Translations under genes and position numbers: made by a program
Notes under the pieces: generated by a model
Database searches by the model: none
What the model was told of the DNA's origin: nothing
Seen by the model: only the letters and a program-made list of their open reading frames with translations
Part shown: positions 26,751-35,084 of the stretch, one piece after another
Layout of the letters: each line of letters begins with the position of its first letter
Numbering within the stretch: the first letter of the stretch is position 1
Assembly (NCBI RefSeq): GCF_030062585.1
Contig: NZ_CP071935.1
Span: 556,938-620,937, forward strand
Length of the DNA: 64,000 bases
Source of the DNA: Helicobacter pylori
GTDB taxonomy: Bacteria > Campylobacterota > Campylobacteria > Campylobacterales > Helicobacteraceae
Reading direction: 5' to 3'

Positions 26751-26822
26751 GACTTATTATTTCCTATGCTCCTTTGCTCCTTTATAGGTTCACCGCCTTG
26801 AACTATTGCTTTAAAAACCAAA

Positions 26823-27167
26823 ATGAAACAACCGATTAGCAAATTAAAACAAAACTTCTTACAATTCAAACATTCTTTCAATAAACATTTAGATAAGTAC
26901 AGCCTTTATTATAGGCTGTTCAATATTAGCTCTATCGTTATAGGTTTTTTAATAGGGCTTTTTTCTTATGGGGCAGGGGTGATTTTAGTTTATCCAATAT
27001 TATTCTTATTTGCTCTTATAACAAAACCTAGCTTTTTTTATTACACTACTTATCTTTTGCTACTCGTTTCTCTCAGCATAATAAGCAAATACTATCTCTT
27101 AAGCCACGCAAATTTCACGATGAAGCTAATCATACTTATGACTCAATGGCAAAATTGGTTCTTATGA
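26823..27167 (+). CDS. cagP: CagP small membrane protein
   Basis: CagP (114 aa) is a non-essential island protein. It has three or so hydrophobic segments between residues 32 and 90 (IVIGFLIGLFSYGAGVILVYPILFLFALI, then YLLLLVSLSIISKYYLL). There is no ribosome site before the ATG, in line with weak translation of a message whose main product may be the small RNA upstream. Length equals HP0536. It has no assigned function. Confidence 0.8.
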   Translation: MKQPISKLKQNFLQFKHSFNKHLDKYSLYYRLFNISSIVIGFLIGLFSYGAGVILVYPILFLFALITKPSFFYYTTYLLLLVSLSIISKYYLLSHANFTMKLIILMTQWQNWFL

Positions 27168-27599
27168 TTCGTTCAAAAATTTCTCAAGACTTGATTTAGA
27201 GAAATTTCTTTATTTCCAAACATTAGCATAAAACCTTACTGACTAAAAACTAAAATCTTTTTAAGCGCATACCCAAAGCTAGCTTATTTGAAAAAACCAA
27301 TCTATTTTTGGTATTCAAATCCTAAAACCCCATGATTTTAAATTTAAAGGAGCGTTTTTTAAAAATAATTCTGCATCTAGTGTGTTAGTAATTTGTTTTT
27401 GATATGGTGGTGGTTTTCCAAATTAATATTGAGAAAAATTTGCTATAATTAGGAGATAAAAATAAAAAGGATATGGCTTGTTTGGTGGCAAAATATTTGA
27501 TTTTTTTGCGATTGGTGGCTACTTATCGCTTGATTTCATGAGTAATCTTACCAATAGATTCAAGAATTTTCTTAGTAGCTTTAGGTATGCTATTGTGAA
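27168..27599. other. cagP-cagQ intergenic region
   Basis: These 430 bases hold a strong extended -10 (TTTGCTATAAT, TATAAT at 27444-27449) followed by a possible 22-codon leader frame at 27473-27541 with AAAAAGG before it (MACLVAKYLIF and so on). The first 270 bases carry no gene that I can support. Confidence 0.6.
27444..27449 (+). promoter_or_regulatory. Extended -10 promoter upstream of cagQ
   Basis: TTTGCTATAATTAGGAG contains TATAAT with a TGC extension, the H. pylori consensus. The transcript would start near 27456 and have a leader of about 145-220 bases before cagQ. Confidence 0.7.
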
Positions 27600-27980
27600 A
27601 TGCTTCCTACTAAAACACGCATTAGAGATCCGAACAAGCAAGAACTTACACAACCAAAAATAAAAGGACTGATCATGGGAAAAATTTTAGCTTCTTTGTT
27701 GGGTGGCGGAACAAATCTTTTTACAGGTTTATCCAGTGATTTGTTTTCTATGATATTAAATTTTTTGTTCTTTCTGATGTTAATGATGGGACTTAATGAA
27801 GCATTAGGGAAAAAATTTAACTTGCCTATGGACAATATCAAGAATTTTATGGCAGAAGTGCTGAAGAATGGATTCGATAGTATCAAAAACATGGGATCTG
27901 CTTTGGTTGGTAATGGTTTTGGTAGCAACAAATCAGACAAAGCCACTAATAAAATGAGTGTCTCTCAAGTAAGACTCTAG
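27600..27980 (+). CDS. cagQ: CagQ small membrane protein
   Basis: CagQ is a non-essential island protein of unknown role. The 126-residue frame from 27600 equals the annotated HP0535 length, but that ATG has no ribosome site. The ATG at 27675 (MGKILASLLGGGTNLF, 101 aa) follows AAAGGA at 6 bases and is the better biological start. One membrane helix lies at residues 54-70 of the long form (ILNFLFFLMLMMGLNEA). A terminator-like hairpin follows the stop. Confidence 0.75.
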   Translation: MLPTKTRIRDPNKQELTQPKIKGLIMGKILASLLGGGTNLFTGLSSDLFSMILNFLFFLMLMMGLNEALGKKFNLPMDNIKNFMAEVLKNGFDSIKNMGSALVGNGFGSNKSDKATNKMSVSQVRL

Positions 27981-27997
27981 TGGTGTATTAACTCTCT

Positions 27998-28020
27998 AAA
28001 GATGAAATTTTTTCATCTTT
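27998..28020 (+). terminator. Hairpin after cagQ
   Basis: AAAGATGAAA (27998-28007) pairs exactly with TTTCATCTTT (28011-28020) around a three-base loop TTT. It lies 18 bases after the cagQ stop. The second arm ends in TTT, so it fits a weak intrinsic terminator. Confidence 0.6.
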
Positions 28021-28362
28021 CATGCAGAGCTTTGTTTGATCAACAAGGCAATAGATTACTAGCTGAATGTTATGATTTTATTACTTAAGACTCCTTTTTG
28101 AAAATGAGTTATCTTGACTCTTTATTTTAGTTGTAACGCATTCTTACAACTTATCTTGCTTTATAACATTAAAACTTTTTTAAATCGGTTTAGGGCTATT
28201 TGTGAAAGCGTTTTTTGATGGTTAAAAAAATAGTTTCTTGCTCTTTGAATTATGACCGCTCTGAAATTTTCACACAACAGATATTGTATAATTTCAATAT
28301 AAACCTTTACGATCTGAACAATCTAAAGAGAAACCAAATCCATTGAAGGGATTAAGAGCGAT
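28021..28362. other. cagQ-cagS intergenic region
   Basis: About 340 AT-rich bases carry no gene. The only clear signal is the -10 box TATAAT at 28287-28292 (GATATTGTATAATTTC) that should serve cagS; its transcript leader would be about 65 bases. Confidence 0.6.
28287..28292 (+). promoter_or_regulatory. Promoter of cagS
   Basis: TATAAT at 28287-28292 is preceded by TTG. It lies 71 bases before the cagS ATG and is the only good -10 in the gap. Confidence 0.55.
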
Positions 28363-28962
28363 ATGAGTAATAACATGCGAAAACTCTTCTTAATGATTGC
28401 CAACTCAAAAGATAAGAAAGAAAAACTTATTAAGAGCTTGCAAGAGAACGAACTTTTAGGCACTGATGAAAAAAAGAAAATCATGGATCAAATAAAAACC
28501 ATGCATGATTTTTTTAAACAGATGCATACAAACAAGGGAGCGTTAGATAAGGTTCTAAGAAATTACATGAAAGATTATCGCGCTGTTATCAAAAGCATTG
28601 GTATTGATAAATTTAAAAAGGTTTATCGTTTGCTTGAGAATGAGACTATGGAACTGTTGCATGCGATTGCAGAAAATCCTAATTTCTTATTCTCCAAATT
28701 TGATCGATCAATTCTTGGAATATTTCTGCCTTTCTTCAGCAAGCCCATCATGTTTAAGATGAGTATTAGAGAAATGGACTCGCAAATAGAATTGTATGAT
28801 ACTAAGCTCCCACTATTGAAATTGTTTGTGATGACAGATGAAGAAGTGAATTTCTATGCTAATCTAAAAACCATTGAACAATATAACGACTATGTTAGGG
28901 ATTTGCTGATGAAATTTGATCTTGAAAAATACATGGAAGAAAAAGGAGTGCAAAATGCTTGA
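28363..28962 (+). CDS. cagS: CagS, soluble accessory protein
   Basis: CagS (199 aa) is a soluble all-helical island protein with a solved crystal structure but no known job; it is not needed for secretion. The sequence has no signal peptide and many amphipathic helices (NELLGTDEKKKIMDQIKTMHDFFKQ). Its stop overlaps the start of the small HP0533-type frame by eight bases. Length equals HP0534. Confidence 0.9.
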   Translation: MSNNMRKLFLMIANSKDKKEKLIKSLQENELLGTDEKKKIMDQIKTMHDFFKQMHTNKGALDKVLRNYMKDYRAVIKSIGIDKFKKVYRLLENETMELLHAIAENPNFLFSKFDRSILGIFLPFFSKPIMFKMSIREMDSQIELYDTKLPLLKLFVMTDEEVNFYANLKTIEQYNDYVRDLLMKFDLEKYMEEKGVQNA

Positions 28963-29100
28963 TATGGAAAACGAACAAAAAATCTCGGTGTAACTAACAA
29001 AATTCAGTTTGAAAAATATTCGTCTTGGGCAGAGACAGAATTAAAAAATGATGAGCACTTTAAAAAGATTACCTACTTGATCGCCTTACCTATCAAGTAA
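28955..29100 (+). pseudogene. HP0533-type small gene with an A-tract frameshift
   Basis: From the ATG at 28955 the frame reads MLDMENEQKISV and stops. One extra base in the A6 run at 28976-28982 would let it continue as NLGVTNKIQFEKYSSWAETE and so on to the TAA at 29098-29100, a 48-residue acidic protein. AAAAGGAG lies before the ATG, inside cagS, so initiation is likely. It fits the small HP0533 locus between cagS and cagT. It may be a one-base loss or a slippage switch. Confidence 0.55.
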
Positions 29101-29104
29101 AGCT

Positions 29105-29120
29105 AACGCCCGTTGGCGTT
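29105..29120. terminator. Hairpin between convergent cagS unit and cagT
   Basis: AACGCC (29105-29110) pairs with GGCGTT (29115-29120) around CGTT, followed by TCTCTC. GC-rich for this genome and placed between convergent genes, it is a likely two-way terminator of modest strength. Confidence 0.5.
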
Positions 29121-29163
29121 TCTCTCTACCCTTAGAAAAATCTATTCTCTCCTTTTCTTTCAA

Positions 29164-30006
29164 TCACTTACCACTGAGCAAACTTCTGATTTGATTGCGT
29201 AAGTATTCATTCTCTCTTTCTTCTTGCAACTTCTCCCTAACTTCTTCCTCTTTGGCTTGCATGTTCAAGTTGCCATTCTTAAAAATCTCAGAACTAATCA
29301 CATTCTGCCTCATTTGATAACCTGCACGATTACTCAATGTTTCTAAAATTTCTCGTTGGTTATTTTTCCTAGTGGTATATTCTTGTTCCTTGTCTTGCAA
29401 GAGAGTTTTGTAATACTGATTGATTTTTTCTAGCTGGGCTTTTTCTCTTGCCACTTCATTGATCACTTGCTTGTTGTTTGCTCCACTCACATCATAGCCA
29501 TGCAAGTTTTTTGTGTTAGCTCCTAGCATTGGCTGACTTCCTTGCAACACATCAAAGGTCTGTGGTTGTTCTTTGTTGTTGGGATTATCATTGTAGTTAC
29601 TCGCTATCATCACCACACCCTTTTGATTCAAAGTAGGCTGCAAGTAAAAATCAATGTCAGATCTTGCTCCATTAGCTTGGAAGTAATTCTTGTATTGAAG
29701 GATCTTATTAGCATCGCCTATGAGCGTAATCTTTTTAGAATGATGAACAAGTTTGAAAGTTAGTACAACTTGTTTATTATCCAACAAATAGTCCTTGTAA
29801 TTTGGCAACTTCACTTGCACCATGAATGGTGTGTCTTTGAGTTTGTCGTTTAAGGGGATCTCACTATACTTCTCTATCAGTTCATTATACACAGGCGTAT
29901 AAACATGGTTCTTTTGTTTCACCACTTTTTTCGCATAATTACTGCACGCGCTTAAAGTTAAGCACAGAATTGTCGCACCGATTAAAACACTTGCTCTCAG
30001 TTTCAT
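29164..30006 (-). CDS. cagT: CagT, VirB7-like outer-membrane lipoprotein
   Basis: CagT is an essential lipoprotein of the outer-membrane core complex. The 280-residue protein has a lipoprotein signal with lipobox LSAC and the acylated Cys at 21. A beta-rich domain follows ([20 protein letters not shown]) and then a long charged C-terminal helix ([19 protein letters not shown]). A strong GGAGAAAC ribosome site precedes the ATG. It is the second gene of the minus-strand cagU-cagT unit. Confidence 0.94.
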   Translation of the reverse strand: MKLRASVLIGATILCLTLSACSNYAKKVVKQKNHVYTPVYNELIEKYSEIPLNDKLKDTPFMVQVKLPNYKDYLLDNKQVVLTFKLVHHSKKITLIGDANKILQYKNYFQANGARSDIDFYLQPTLNQKGVVMIASNYNDNPNNKEQPQTFDVLQGSQPMLGANTKNLHGYDVSGANNKQVINEVAREKAQLEKINQYYKTLLQDKEQEYTTRKNNQREILETLSNRAGYQMRQNVISSEIFKNGNLNMQAKEEEVREKLQEERENEYLRNQIRSLLSGK

Positions 30007-30041
30007 TGTTGTTTCTCCTTATTGCTCTCGTTTCATTAGTT

Positions 30042-30698
30042 TCATTCTGCACCGCCTTGTTTCTTTGAAGTGAAAAGACCATTGATAAAATTTTTTATAC
30101 CAATAACCTTAATAACTTTATAAATCAAATAGCCCATACCTATGAAGCAAATGTTTTTCAAAACAAAGAGTACCTTGTCGTTAGTGCTACCAATTCCTAA
30201 GATATATAGTTCATAAATAGATCTAATTGTTTCTAATCCAAAAAACAAAACCGCACCCACACCAAAGGCATAGTAAAAATACTGAAGTTTTAGTTTTGTT
30301 TTTAGACTTTCCACTAGCTCCATGTTTTTGCTAGTTCTTAAAAATACAAAATAGATTGCAAACAAAACAAATATCCCACCCATACACAATCCTAACAGAT
30401 GCTCTAGTCCCCCTATATATCCTAAGAATGAATGAGCATATGCTTCCATTATTCTTTGCTTGGCTTGTCCTATCTGCATCAGAAGTTCATACCTTTTTTC
30501 TTGCGGTAGCTTTTCTATTTCTATTAGGATATTTTTCAACTCTTCTTGATTCTTTAAAGCTTCGTGAAATCTTTGCTCCCCTAAACTCCCTTTGGGATAT
30601 AATGAGTCTAGCAAATTTAAGAGATCATTGCTCTGTGAGTTGCTAGGTGGTGGGGCGTTTAGCGGATTAGGTCCATGATGCTCTGTTGTATCGTTCAT
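30042..30698 (-). CDS. cagU: CagU inner-membrane protein
   Basis: CagU (218 aa) is an inner-membrane protein essential for CagA delivery. Residues 1-90 are soluble with a helical LEKQEELKNILIEIEKLPQEKR-like stretch; three membrane helices follow at about 94-117, 136-153 and 178-193 (GGIFVLFAIYFVFL, FGVGAVLFFGLETI, NICFIGMGYLIYKVI). AAAGGAGC precedes the ATG. It leads the cagU-cagT operon from the promoter at 30739-30744. Confidence 0.92.
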   Translation of the reverse strand: MNDTTEHHGPNPLNAPPPSNSQSNDLLNLLDSLYPKGSLGEQRFHEALKNQEELKNILIEIEKLPQEKRYELLMQIGQAKQRIMEAYAHSFLGYIGGLEHLLGLCMGGIFVLFAIYFVFLRTSKNMELVESLKTKLKLQYFYYAFGVGAVLFFGLETIRSIYELYILGIGSTNDKVLFVLKNICFIGMGYLIYKVIKVIGIKNFINGLFTSKKQGGAE

Positions 30699-30738
30699 GA
30701 AGCTCCTTTCAAGAATTAAATTGAGAACTTATTTTGAT

Positions 30739-30744
30739 ATTATA
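30739..30744 (-). promoter_or_regulatory. Extended -10 promoter of cagU-cagT
   Basis: On the minus strand the sequence reads GAATGGTATAATATC: a TGG-extended TATAAT about 40 bases before the cagU ATG. Confidence 0.7.
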
Positions 30745-30988
30745 CCATTCTCTCTCTAGGTTGCGATTGTCTTATCTCTTTGAATTAGGCGCTTCTAAAA
30801 TTTCATTACTAAGTTACGACTGCTTACTCATTGCTCTTACTTTTTGAGTTGCATCGTGTTTCATCTTGCTTCTTATTTGAAGCAATTCGCTGCTTACATT
30901 GCTTATAAGGAATCTTTGCTCAACACCTTATCCAAAAAGATTCTTATTATAAGGTTTTTTCAAATACATATTTTTACAGAAATTTTGC

Positions 30989-30994
30989 TATAAT
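30989..30994 (+). promoter_or_regulatory. Extended -10 promoter of the cagV operon
   Basis: TTTTGCTATAATTAG carries TATAAT at 30989-30994 with a TGC extension. The transcript should start near 31001 and lead into the small leader frame and cagV to cagZ. Confidence 0.7.
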
Positions 30995-31018
30995 TAGAGT
31001 TATTTTAAGGAGTTTTTA

Positions 31019-31069
31019 ATGAAAAATCTCTCAAGTTTTACAACCAACAAACCAATAATTAAACAATAA
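31019..31069 (+). CDS. 16-residue leader peptide before cagV
   Basis: ATG AAA AAT CTC and onward encodes MKNLSSFTTNKPIIKQ and a TAA at 31067-31069. It has a near-perfect AAGGAG site 6 bases before its ATG, while cagV, nine bases downstream of the stop, has none. Translation of this peptide could bring ribosomes to cagV. No domain can be expected at this size. Confidence 0.5.
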   Translation: MKNLSSFTTNKPIIKQ

Positions 31070-31078
31070 AGCTGTCGC

Positions 31079-31837
31079 ATGTTGGGGAAAAAAAACGAGG
31101 AAGTCTTGGTTGATGAAAATTTAGTTGGGGGTGTGATAGCCCTTGATAGATTGGCAAAACTCAATAAGGCCAATAGGACTTTCAAAAGGGCTTTTTATCT
31201 CTCTATGGCACTCAATGTCGCCGCTGTAACGAGTATTGTAATGATGATGCCTTTGAAGAAAACGGATATATTTGTTTATGGCATTGATCGATACACAGGA
31301 GAATTTAAAATTGTCAAACGATCCGATGCTAGGCAAATTGTCAATTCTGAAGCCGTTGTGGATAGTGCAACTTCAAAATTTGTCTCATTGCTGTTTGGTT
31401 ATAGTAAAAATTCTTTGAGGGATCGCAAGGATCAACTAATGCAATATTGCGATGTGAGTTTTCAAACCCAAGCAATGAGAATGTTCAATGAAAATATCAG
31501 ACAATTCGTGGATAAAGTCCGAGCAGAAGCTATCATTAGCTCTAACATACAAAGAGAAAAAGTCAAAAATAGTCCCTTAACGAGATTAACATTTTTCATT
31601 ACCATCAAAATCACACCTGATACGATGGAAAATTATGAATATATTACTAAAAAACAAGTAACTATTTATTATGATTTTGCTAGAGGCAACTCTTCTCAAG
31701 AAAATCTTATCATCAATCCTTTTGGCTTCAAAGTGTTTGACATTCAAATCACAGATTTGCAAAACGAACAGACGGTAAGCGAAATTTTGAGAAAGATTAA
31801 AGAAGTGGAAGCGAAAAATAAGACATTAGAGAAATAA
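31079..31837 (+). CDS. cagV: CagV, VirB8-like inner-membrane protein
   Basis: CagV (252 aa) is the VirB8 homologue, a bitopic inner-membrane protein that organises the periplasmic part of the machine. A cytoplasmic start of about 40 residues, one helix at about 42-57 (LSMALNVAAVTSIVMMM) and a VirB8-type periplasmic domain (DRYTGEFKIVKRSD, later VTIYYDFARGN and NPFGFKVFDIQIT) are all seen. It lacks its own ribosome site, so coupling to the leader peptide upstream is likely. cagW follows after four bases. Confidence 0.94.
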   Translation: MLGKKNEEVLVDENLVGGVIALDRLAKLNKANRTFKRAFYLSMALNVAAVTSIVMMMPLKKTDIFVYGIDRYTGEFKIVKRSDARQIVNSEAVVDSATSKFVSLLFGYSKNSLRDRKDQLMQYCDVSFQTQAMRMFNENIRQFVDKVRAEAIISSNIQREKVKNSPLTRLTFFITIKITPDTMENYEYITKKQVTIYYDFARGNSSQENLIINPFGFKVFDIQITDLQNEQTVSEILRKIKEVEAKNKTLEK

Positions 31838-31841
31838 GAGC

Positions 31842-33449
31842 ATGTTTAATATCAAAAGGACTTTTTTAATAACGATCATGAGCTTTTTTCTCATTGTTCC
31901 TAATTGGTTGAAAGCTATTGATTTGCCCATTGTTTCAAATCTCAAAATTTACCAAACAGTTTATTGCATGCTGATACCGAGTTATGTTTTAACCAACAAG
32001 AGTTTTGCAGATATTTTGACAGGCTATACATCTATTGGCCAATCAGGGAGTGGAAAGAGTTCAGGGCAGGGTGTGATCGAAGCGCTTAGCACACCATTAG
32101 CCACAAGTTTAGCCGCTAGCAATCTGGTGAAATATTTGAACACTTTAGGTCCTTTATGGGGATCGGCGTGGGCAAGTGTTGCTACAGCTATACAAGGTTT
32201 TGCTCTAACGCCATCAAGTGGCTGTAATTTTGGTTGGAACGCATTGATAAATAAAAACATAGACATATCCATGGATAGCGTGCTAGACAATTTGAGCAAC
32301 AAGATTCAGAATTTTACCAAAGGCGGTGTTGAGGACAATGTGAAAGGCAATATTCTTTTACAAATAATTGGCTCAATAACCGCTCAAGCTTCTACGAATA
32401 TTACAGCTGATGGTTTAATTTGGCTGATTGGTAAAGAATTCACTGCAAATAAACTGCAAAACAACACTACAGCCATGCTTGCTTTTGCCGCACTAGAATC
32501 TGTTGTCAAAGGAGCGGACGCTGCTGTTCTTCCTGCATATGGTGTAGTCAATCTGCCTGACATTATCATAGGGCAAGGGTCATATCTTGATTTTGTTTCT
32601 TACCTAATTTATATTGTTTTTGGGATTTTTGTTTTCATTTCTTTTATGAAATTGAGGGATATTTCAAATGGCATTCAGCTTAACATAGGTTTTGAATACA
32701 TGCGATTTGTTGGGGGGACATTATTCAAAATGGCGATGGTCTCTTTTATCGCCTATGCAGGTTTTGGTTATCTTTATAAAATCTCTTATTCCATTTATTT
32801 TGGTTTAGCAGGCGCTTTTGGGCTGAATCAAGTTCTTTTTTGGGCTTTAGATTTAGTGCTGAATTACACTGTTAATTCAATTTTACCTGCGGTAAGAGCT
32901 GTTTTTTCTAATGTTGGCAACAACGCTCCTAGTTTGTTACAAGGCTTGCAAGTGGCAGGTATTTCTTTATTTGCTATTTTTATGCAAGTAACTATCATTA
33001 TGAGAATAAGCACTGTGGTTGTGAAACCTTTGATAGCTGGGGCTTTTAGCGGTATTGTGTTCCCTATTGCGGTATGTTTGATCGTGCTAGATTGGTTCAA
33101 AGATTCTATGAAAAACATATTGATATGGTTTATTAATAATTTGTTTATCCTGGTTCTAGCTATTCCTATTTTGCTCTTTGGTGTTTTGGCATTATTGGCA
33201 TTCAATTTGACCATAACGCCCTCTGTTGCTATACAAAACATCAATCAAGGGGGACTAGGTATCGATTCAACTATTGCGAGTTTGATCACCCTATTTATTT
33301 TAAAAGGTTTCATAGAGACGATTATTGAGAGTGTCAATGCGATCGTTAATACCATTTTCAGCTCTGTTTCTATGGATGGTAGCAGAATGGATAGAGAAAG
33401 AGATGCCTTAATGATAGGAAGAGTTGGTGGATCTATGTTTAAAGGATAA
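31842..33449 (+). CDS. cagW: CagW, VirB6-like polytopic membrane protein
   Basis: CagW (535 aa) is the VirB6-like channel protein of the inner membrane and is essential. An N-terminal hydrophobic segment (residues about 8-25) is followed by a periplasmic part with Gly/Ser-rich turns, then at least five membrane helices between about 245 and 470 (YLIYIVFGIFVFISF, MAMVSFIAYAGFGYLY, LFILVLAIPILLFGVLALLAF). The start codon follows cagV closely. Length matches HP0529. Confidence 0.93.
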   Translation: MFNIKRTFLITIMSFFLIVPNWLKAIDLPIVSNLKIYQTVYCMLIPSYVLTNKSFADILTGYTSIGQSGSGKSSGQGVIEALSTPLATSLAASNLVKYLNTLGPLWGSAWASVATAIQGFALTPSSGCNFGWNALINKNIDISMDSVLDNLSNKIQNFTKGGVEDNVKGNILLQIIGSITAQASTNITADGLIWLIGKEFTANKLQNNTTAMLAFAALESVVKGADAAVLPAYGVVNLPDIIIGQGSYLDFVSYLIYIVFGIFVFISFMKLRDISNGIQLNIGFEYMRFVGGTLFKMAMVSFIAYAGFGYLYKISYSIYFGLAGAFGLNQVLFWALDLVLNYTVNSILPAVRAVFSNVGNNAPSLLQGLQVAGISLFAIFMQVTIIMRISTVVVKPLIAGAFSGIVFPIAVCLIVLDWFKDSMKNILIWFINNLFILVLAIPILLFGVLALLAFNLTITPSVAIQNINQGGLGIDSTIASLITLFILKGFIETIIESVNAIVNTIFSSVSMDGSRMDRERDALMIGRVGGSMFKG

Positions 33450-33501
33450 GCCACTTTATTCTTGTGTTACAACTACAAATATTTTTTAAGAGGAATTGTT
33501 G

Positions 33502-35070
33502 ATGGGGCAGGCATTTTTTAAAAAAATTGTTGGCTGTTTCTGTCTTGGTTATTTATTTTTATCTAGTGCAATAGAAGCAGCAGCACTTGACATTAAGAAT
33601 TTTAATCGTGGTAGGGTGAAAGTGGTGAATAAGAAGATTGCTTATTTGGGAGATGAAAAACCTATTACGATTTGGACTTCATTAGACAATGTTACTGTGA
33701 TCCAACTTGAAAAAGATGAAACTATTTCTTACATCACAACAGGTTTCAATAAAGGTTGGAGTATTGTGCCTAATTCCAATCATATATTCATTCAACCTAA
33801 ATCGGTAAAAAGTAATCTCATGTTTGAAAAAGAAGCAGTGAATTTTGCCCTAATGACAAGAGATTACCAAGAATTTTTAAAAACAAAAAAACTTATCGTA
33901 GATGCGCCTGACCCTAAAGAATTAGAAGAACAAAAAAAAGCTCTAGAAAAAGAAAAAGAAGCTAAAGAACAGGCGCAAAAAGCGCAAAAAGATAAAAGAG
34001 AAAAAAGAAAGGAGGAGCGTGCAAAAAATAGAGCCAATTTAGAAAATCTCACTAACGCTATGAGTAACCCACAAAATTTGAGCAATAACAAAAATCTTAG
34101 CGAATTGATCAAGCAACAGAGAGAAAATGAATTAGACCAAATGGAACGACTAGAGGACATGCAAGAACAGGCTCAAGCTAATGCGCTCAAACAAATTGAA
34201 GAACTCAACAAGAAACAAGCTGAAGAGACAATCAAGCAAAGAGCCAAAGATAAAATCAGTATTAAGACAGATAAGTCTCAAAAAAGCCCTGAGGATAACT
34301 CCATAGAATTATCTCCTAGCGATAGCGCTTGGAGAACCAATCTTGTTGTGCGGACCAATAAAGCCTTGTATCAATTCATTTTGAGGATAGCTCAAAAAGA
34401 CAATTTTGCTTCGGCGTATCTAACAGTCAAATTAGAATACCCACAAAGACACGAAGTCTCTAGCGTTATTGAAGAGGAATTAAAAAAGAGAGAAGAAGCA
34501 AAGAGGCAGAGAGAATTGATCAAGCAAGAAAATCTCAACACCACAGCCTACATCAATAGAGTAATGATGGCGAGCAATGAACAGATTATCAACAAAGAAA
34601 AAATAAGAGAAGAAAAACAAAAAATTATACTAGATCAAGCAAAGGCGCTAGAGACCCAATATGTGCATAATGCGTTAAAAAGAAACCCTGTGCCTAGAAA
34701 CTACAATTACTACCAAGCACCTGAAAAACGCTCTAAACATATTATGCCCTCTGAAATTTTTGATGATGGCACATTCACTTATTTTGGTTTCAAAAACATC
34801 ACTCTCCAACCTGCTATTTTTGTGGTTCAACCTGATGGGAAATTGAGCATGACTGATGCCGCCATTGATCCTAACATGACTAATTCAGGATTGAGGTGGT
34901 ATAGAGTTAATGAAATTGCAGAGAAGTTTAAGCTCATTAAAGACAAAGCCCTTGTAACAGTGATCAATAAAGGCTATGGGAAAAATCCATTGACAAAAAA
35001 TTACAATATCAAAAATTATGGTGAATTGGAGCGTGTGATTAAAAAGCTCCCTCTTGTCAGAGATAAATAA
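33502..35070 (+). CDS. cagX: CagX, VirB9-like core complex protein
   Basis: CagX (522 aa) is the VirB9 homologue and a major part of the core complex. I use the ATG at 33502, seven bases after AAGAGGAA; two upstream TTG codons give a longer frame but lie on the ribosome site. Residues 1-29 are a signal peptide (FCLGYLFLSSAIEAAA). The VirB9 N-terminal domain is at 30-130, a long Glu/Lys coiled coil at about 130-250, and the C-terminal domain at about 410-510 (IFDDGTFTYFGFKN). A 14-base gap leads to cagY. Confidence 0.95.
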   Translation: MGQAFFKKIVGCFCLGYLFLSSAIEAAALDIKNFNRGRVKVVNKKIAYLGDEKPITIWTSLDNVTVIQLEKDETISYITTGFNKGWSIVPNSNHIFIQPKSVKSNLMFEKEAVNFALMTRDYQEFLKTKKLIVDAPDPKELEEQKKALEKEKEAKEQAQKAQKDKREKRKEERAKNRANLENLTNAMSNPQNLSNNKNLSELIKQQRENELDQMERLEDMQEQAQANALKQIEELNKKQAEETIKQRAKDKISIKTDKSQKSPEDNSIELSPSDSAWRTNLVVRTNKALYQFILRIAQKDNFASAYLTVKLEYPQRHEVSSVIEEELKKREEAKRQRELIKQENLNTTAYINRVMMASNEQIINKEKIREEKQKIILDQAKALETQYVHNALKRNPVPRNYNYYQAPEKRSKHIMPSEIFDDGTFTYFGFKNITLQPAIFVVQPDGKLSMTDAAIDPNMTNSGLRWYRVNEIAEKFKLIKDKALVTVINKGYGKNPLTKNYNIKNYGELERVIKKLPLVRDK

Positions 35071-35084
35071 AAAGGCGTTAAGAC

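Larger units (their letters stand above)
26210..26822. other. Long cagM-cagP intergenic region
   Basis: This 613-base AT-rich region separates divergent cagM and cagP. It carries the cagM upstream signals at 26210-26300 and a clear plus-strand extended -10 (TTGGTATAAC) at 26478-26485 that lies 338 bases before cagP. There is no protein gene. The distance and the known biology of this locus point to a non-coding transcript (next entries). Confidence 0.7.
30699..31078. other. Divergent cagU/cagV intergenic region
   Basis: The 380 bases contain the minus-strand cagU promoter at 30739-30744, the plus-strand cagV promoter at 30989-30994 and a 16-codon leader frame at 31019-31069. The central 200 bases hold no gene that I can support. 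Confidence 0.7.

Noticed and set aside
33496..33501. TTG start for cagX two codons upstream
   Set aside because: It lies on the ribosome-binding site; the ATG at 33502 has correct spacing and gives the family length of 522.
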